Part shown: positions 4,995-8,045 of the stretch, one piece after another
Layout of the letters: each line of letters begins with the position of its first letter
Numbering within the stretch: the first letter of the stretch is position 1
Source of the DNA: Phycisphaerae bacterium
GTDB taxonomy: Bacteria > Planctomycetota > Phycisphaerae > JAAYCJ01
Assembly (NCBI GenBank): GCA_012514125.1
Contig: JAAZAW010000098.1
Span: 1-8,045, forward strand
Reading direction: 5' to 3'
Length of the DNA stretch: 8,045 nt
Made by a program: the position numbers and the translations under genes
Notes under the pieces: model-generated
What the model was told of the DNA's origin: nothing
Seen by the model: the letters and a program-made list of their open reading frames with translations, nothing else
Databases searched by the model: none

Positions 4995-6968
4995 TTAAGC
5001 TCTTTCAGATTTCATCCAAAGGTCATAAAGACGTTTTTGGTGAGATTCTCTGGATTCACCATAAGAATCCATGAGTGTTTTGAACCCTTGATACAGTCGA
5101 TTGGCGGTGTCGATATACGACTGGTCCGCCGCTGTCCGCGAAGGTTCGGGAAGTGGGGGCAAGCAACCTTTTCTGTGAAGCTCGCGACGTTCCACGATCG
5201 CTGCAATGCTTTTCAGAATTAACACGGCATGGGCCGGTTCATAGCCGTCGGAAAAACCTTCCGAAGTCAGAAGGGCCACAAATCTTCGAATCCTTGCTTC
5301 AGGTTCAGCCAGGACCTCATGGACAGCGGATTCATCGTAAGAAGGAATATTCAATGAAGACATGCTCACAGGTTTCGACGGAATTTCATGGAGGGTTTGG
5401 TTGCCTAAGGCTATTTGAATTTGTGCCGCGTCCGGGAGTTGATCGAACGGCAAGACGATGGATTCCGAGGTAAAATGGTTCCACACGCTTCCGTTGATGC
5501 GAACGGCGGTAATCGGCCCTGTCCCGATCGTCGAAAGAAAGAGTTTCTTTTTACCGAACCGGATCGGGTCTTTTTGCTGCAACATTTCAATTGTCGGCGG
5601 AATGTGCGGAATCAGCGTCAGGGAATCCGCCCGATAGAGATATTCGAATAATCCGCGGATAAATGCGGCGGCCGGTCCGATCGTGTCGTAACACAGGTTG
5701 ATCGGTTCGTTGGGCTGGGTAACTTCGCTGCCGAATTTCGCCAACGGATTATCCAGTCGAAAGCGTCGGGCGAAGGTCAACAATTGCCGCATCGATTTTC
5801 GGGCATCTTCGAATTGTCCGAGCCGGTAATAGGCCAGGATCATTCGGGCTTCGCAGGTTGACCAGTGTCCACCATTGACCCACGCTCCGAAAGACCAGAG
5901 TTTGTCGTAACCGGGACCTTCGGGTTGTTCGTACATGTCGTCATAGGAAGGATAATTCGCGATGATAAAGTCATAAGGCCGAAGTTCTGGAATCGAAACG
6001 ATTTTGTCGTAAATTTTCTTCGCCTGGGTATCGTCAACCACACGGAAGGCGATTGCATCATGATTGGGCGGAGCTTCAAAATAGCCATGTTCAAAATTTC
6101 CATAAACACCGTGCTTGATACCATCGGGATCGAGCGACCGGATGAAATAACCTTCATCGGTTTCCATCGCTTTAAGGCCCGCGAGGGAAAGGTCTCTTCG
6201 CAGGGTATAGACTTCAACTTTTTCGTTATTCCCCACCAGTTTTTCCAATTCGATCAGTCGATTGAGTGCGGCAATGGTTGTAACGGACAGTCCCGTCAAA
6301 TATCCCATGTCGTAACTGCCGTCGGGCTTCCTGTAGCCGCCGTAACTCGGCGCCAGCAGATTTCCTGCGGGTCCGGACAGGTACAGATTATTCTTCGGAT
6401 CACGCCGGCTCTCCAGAAATTCCGCACAGCGTTCAAGTTTGGGAAGATATTTTTCAATCGCTGCAATGTCGTGCCCGATCAGCAGGAGTTCCGCCTGCAT
6501 CAGGACTCCCGCTGCGGTAAATTCCATCCCCCAGTCGTGAAGGTTTACCCGGCCATCGCCCTGCTTACGGACGACCCACCCCGGCGCGGCGGCATCGCAG
6601 AGACAGCCATCCGGAGCTATCCAGTGAAATACATTCTCCGACCCCTGCTTGAAAAGGGAGCTTGTCTTCCCATCGCCCATCTGGTCGAACCACAAATCCT
6701 GTGAGTTCTGCAGAAAAGTGATATAAGGCTCATCGTAAATTGGAAGGGCCGAATACGTTGTCCCATAGCTGTTCTGGATCCACCATGCCTTCCATGTCGG
6801 CCCTTCTACAAAACCGTTCCACCAGGGAGTATAGAGCATGCTCATATTTTGAAATTCCGGATCCGGTGTGAACATTCGCCGGGCGATATCCAGCAAGTTC
6901 AGATATTCCACATCCCCGACACCGGCGTAATGTTTGCCGTCAAAGCGTTGCTTATTCTGCAATGTCAT
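4995..6968 (-). CDS. Putative six-hairpin (alpha/alpha)6-barrel glycosidase-type enzyme, cytoplasmic
   Basis: The 657-residue product has the look of a carbohydrate-active enzyme of the six-hairpin glycosidase superfamily, but I cannot place it in a numbered family. Residues 45-80 are rich in Trp and Tyr (TPWWNG, TWKAWW), as in sugar-binding clefts. From about 140 to 445, alternating helices fit the barrel, with NLHDWGMEF (142-150), YDMGYLTGL (219-227), FEAPPNHDAIAF (297-308) and FGAWVNGGHWSTCEARM (360-376). Asp145, Glu149, Glu298, Asp304 and Glu373 are candidate acids. Residues about 448-525 (PHIPPTIE, FGKKKLFLSTIGTGPI, INGS) resemble the C-terminal beta domain of such enzymes. A further helical segment, about 545-657, is charged and less familiar. 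There is no signal peptide, so it should act in the cytoplasm on imported oligosaccharide. AAGGA at 6980-6976, seven bases from the ATG, supports this start. It is transcribed divergently from an AraC-family regulator. Substrate unknown. Confidence 0.7.
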   Translation of the reverse strand: MTLQNKQRFDGKHYAGVGDVEYLNLLDIARRMFTPDPEFQNMSMLYTPWWNGFVEGPTWKAWWIQNSYGTTYSALPIYDEPYITFLQNSQDLWFDQMGDGKTSSLFKQGSENVFHWIAPDGCLCDAAAPGWVVRKQGDGRVNLHDWGMEFTAAGVLMQAELLLIGHDIAAIEKYLPKLERCAEFLESRRDPKNNLYLSGPAGNLLAPSYGGYRKPDGSYDMGYLTGLSVTTIAALNRLIELEKLVGNNEKVEVYTLRRDLSLAGLKAMETDEGYFIRSLDPDGIKHGVYGNFEHGYFEAPPNHDAIAFRVVDDTQAKKIYDKIVSIPELRPYDFIIANYPSYDDMYEQPEGPGYDKLWSFGAWVNGGHWSTCEARMILAYYRLGQFEDARKSMRQLLTFARRFRLDNPLAKFGSEVTQPNEPINLCYDTIGPAAAFIRGLFEYLYRADSLTLIPHIPPTIEMLQQKDPIRFGKKKLFLSTIGTGPITAVRINGSVWNHFTSESIVLPFDQLPDAAQIQIALGNQTLHEIPSKPVSMSSLNIPSYDESAVHEVLAEPEARIRRFVALLTSEGFSDGYEPAHAVLILKSIAAIVERRELHRKGCLPPLPEPSRTAADQSYIDTANRLYQGFKTLMDSYGESRESHQKRLYDLWMKSERA

Positions 6969-7012
6969 ATCCGCTTCCTTTCCTTTGGAGCATCGTTTTG
7001 AATGTGGTTACC

Positions 7013-7032
7013 ATTATAACTTCGCAAGCGAA
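7013..7032 (-). promoter_or_regulatory. Promoter of the barrel enzyme gene with an embedded palindromic operator
   Basis: On the minus strand a perfect TATAAT lies at 7018-7013, giving a start near 7006 and a leader of about 38 nt. The -35 position (TAACAG, about 7041-7036) is poor, as at activator-dependent promoters. The palindrome TTCGC-AA-GCGAA (7021-7032, plus-strand reading) fills most of the spacer between -35 and -10, where a bound protein could block or reposition polymerase. Confidence 0.55.
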
Positions 7033-7078
7033 TTTCTGTTATGTCCCGGGAGTAGATTTATATATCGTTTTCTGTTAT
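7033..7078. promoter_or_regulatory. Direct repeat TTTCTGTTAT, candidate AraC-regulator binding sites
   Basis: TTTCTGTTAT occurs at 7033-7042 and again at 7069-7078, 36 bp apart. The match extends with one mismatch to TTTCTGTTATnT. The first copy overlaps the -35 position of the barrel enzyme promoter and the second lies upstream of it, on the regulator's side. AraC-family proteins commonly bind direct repeats next to a weak -35. The repeat is plain in the sequence; its link to the neighbouring regulator is inferred from location. Confidence 0.5.
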
Positions 7079-7114
7079 CTTCTTTTAAGACACTTTTGTT
7101 GGAGCTTGAAATCG

Positions 7115-7909
7115 ATGCTCGGTGAATTGCACCTGCGTATCCTGGCATACAATAATTTAACCATCGACGAATGTTGGCGATCCGCCGACAACTATGACAG
7201 CTATTGGCGAATGTATATCAATAACTGCGACGGCGCCAGCCTTATCCTTCCCGACGAGAAAATGGCCCTCAAAAAGGACGGCGTTTATTTTATTCCTGCC
7301 TGGGTTCGTTTTAGCTGCCATAACACTCGTCCGATCCAACACTTTTGCATCCACTTCGACATCCTTAATCTGAGCGATATCGTTATCCGGGAAATCTTTA
7401 ATCGTCCCTTTCATGTGAAAAACTCTCCGATCCGTTTCAAAACGGTTACAGAAAATTTTCCGAACGGCTGTAAATTCAACCCGGCGGAATTGTGCCTGAT
7501 CAAATCCATCCTTTACGCAGAATTTCATCGTCTGCTCGCCGGTGAACCCAAAGAAAATATCCATCGGATCGCCCGGTCGATCGATATCGAAAATCGCTTT
7601 ACCTTTATCCTCCAGCATATCGAAACGCATCTGGCCGATGATCTGAGCGTCCCGCTGCTTGCCCGACTGTCGCATATGAGTTCGGGTCATTTCGCCCATT
7701 CCTTCAAAGATCATATCGGACAGAGTCCCGCCCGTTATATTCTGGAACGGCGTATCGCCTCCGCCGCCACCCGTTTGATCTTTTCGCATGATTCGATCGA
7801 TCGGATCGCCGAAAGTGTCGGATTTACCAATCGTTTTCATTTCTCACGTAATTTCAAAATGATCATGGGAGTAACCCCGGCTGGATATCGGAAAAATGCG
7901 CGAGTATAG
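7115..7909 (+). CDS. AraC-family transcriptional regulator
   Basis: The 264-residue protein has the usual two-part AraC layout. Residues about 35-100 fit the cupin-like sensor domain (LILPDEKMALKKDGVYFIP at 43-61, HFCIHFD at 76-82), which in relatives binds a sugar. Residues about 162-262 form the DNA-binding domain with two helix-turn-helix motifs: one around LSVPLLARLSHMSSGHFAHSFK (177-198) and one at IDRIAESVGF (228-237). The signature GFTNRFHFSRNFK...GVTPAGYR (236-259) is intact. The ATG at 7115 is chosen because GGAG lies at 7101-7104 (spacing 10) and the sensor domain begins soon after. An in-frame extension back to 6962 would add 51 hydrophobic residues, overlap the enzyme gene's start and cover its promoter. 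It is divergent from the barrel enzyme gene, so it is probably that gene's local activator and perhaps autoregulated. The ligand is unknown. Confidence 0.92.
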   Translation: MLGELHLRILAYNNLTIDECWRSADNYDSYWRMYINNCDGASLILPDEKMALKKDGVYFIPAWVRFSCHNTRPIQHFCIHFDILNLSDIVIREIFNRPFHVKNSPIRFKTVTENFPNGCKFNPAELCLIKSILYAEFHRLLAGEPKENIHRIARSIDIENRFTFILQHIETHLADDLSVPLLARLSHMSSGHFAHSFKDHIGQSPARYILERRIASAATRLIFSHDSIDRIAESVGFTNRFHFSRNFKMIMGVTPAGYRKNARV

Positions 7910-7981
7910 AAAAAAAGGAAAAAGGGAATCGTCTTAATTCTGTTCGGCGTGTTTTCGTTATCTTGCTTGTTTTTTGTTTCG

Positions 7982-8045
7982 TTATTTTTTCGGTTCGATA
8001 CGGACACGCTTTGCCCAGGGATCAACACCGTAAGGGCCTATGATC
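7982..8045 (-). CDS. 3' end of a minus-strand gene, product unknown
   Basis: Reading the complement from 8044 gives an open frame of 20 codons ending in TAA at 7984-7982. The encoded C-terminus is IIGPYGVDPWAKRVRIEPKK. The frame is open to the window edge, and its composition (PYGVDPW, a basic end) looks like a real protein tail. It runs toward the AraC gene, so the two are convergent with 72 bases between their stops. That gap holds an A-run, a T-rich stretch and two TTTCGTTAT words 24 bp apart (7953 and 7977), but no clear terminator hairpin. Too little is present to name a family. Confidence 0.55.
   Translation of the reverse strand, partial: IIGPYGVDPWAKRVRIEPKK

Noticed and set aside
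5865..6704. Plus-strand open frame of 279 codons inside the barrel enzyme gene
   Set aside because: It is the complement of a well-supported coding frame, has no ribosome binding site, and its product shows no recognisable domain.
6962..7114. N-terminal extension of the AraC regulator with two hydrophobic stretches, suggesting a membrane-anchored regulator
   Set aside because: The ATG at 6962 has no SD, overlaps the divergent gene's start codon, and the extension would cover the enzyme promoter and operator sequences. A start at 7115 with GGAG upstream gives a normal-length AraC protein.
7157..7840. Minus-strand open frame of 227 codons antisense to the AraC gene
   Set aside because: The plus strand clearly encodes the AraC domains; this frame is a codon-usage shadow with no motif or start signal.
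7953..7985. Two TTTCGTTAT words 24 bp apart after the AraC gene
   Set aside because: They lie in a T-rich stretch where short word repeats are expected, and one overlaps the stop codon of the neighbouring gene.

Overview
The window reads as a chromosomal segment from a Gram-negative-type bacterium. It holds five complete protein-coding genes and the 3' end of a sixth. A Planctomycetota origin (Phycisphaerae-like) is my best guess. It rests on the small lipoprotein with a W-D-rich 'PSRL' tail, the scarcity of Shine-Dalgarno signal at uvrB, the dispersed palindromes between genes, and a catabolic gene paired with an AraC regulator. No 16S or other decisive marker is present, so this assignment is inference.

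Layout: (1) Positions 1-75 hold hairpins that look like the terminator of a gene outside the window. (2) About 76-416 appears non-coding but structured. It carries two copies of a near-palindromic TACAAAATGTA element 72 bp apart and several stem-loops. (3) A well-formed sigma70-type promoter drives a 68-residue lipoprotein gene (484-690), followed by a weak terminator. (4) uvrB (844-2904) encodes the full-length excision-repair helicase. Its only clear promoter element is an extended -10 lying directly against the ATG, which suggests a leaderless message. (5) A 157-bp gap carries two candidate promoters and a GC-rich hairpin with a seven-T tract. This is either the uvrB terminator or a transcription attenuator for the next genes. 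(6) nadC (3062-4054, GTG start) and birA (4051-4869) overlap by ATGA and form a two-gene cofactor operon (NAD synthesis and biotin attachment). (7) A compound palindromic repeat starts at the base after the birA stop and separates it from a convergent gene. (8) On the minus strand, 6968-4995 encodes a 657-residue cytoplasmic protein that looks like a six-hairpin (alpha/alpha)6-barrel glycosidase-type enzyme. (9) Divergent from it is an AraC-family regulator (7115-7909). The shared intergenic region holds a 12-bp palindrome and a spaced 10-bp direct repeat around the enzyme promoter, so this pair is probably a local sugar-responsive regulatory unit. (10) The last 64 bases hold the C-terminal end of another minus-strand gene.

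The housekeeping genes (uvrB, nadC, birA) are ordinary. The less described parts are the regulatory DNA (nadC leader, enzyme/AraC intergenic region, 5' palindromes), the unclassified barrel enzyme and the intergenic repeat. I see no CRISPR array, tRNA, rRNA, transposase, prophage or defence system. I do not find strong evidence for an entirely new system.
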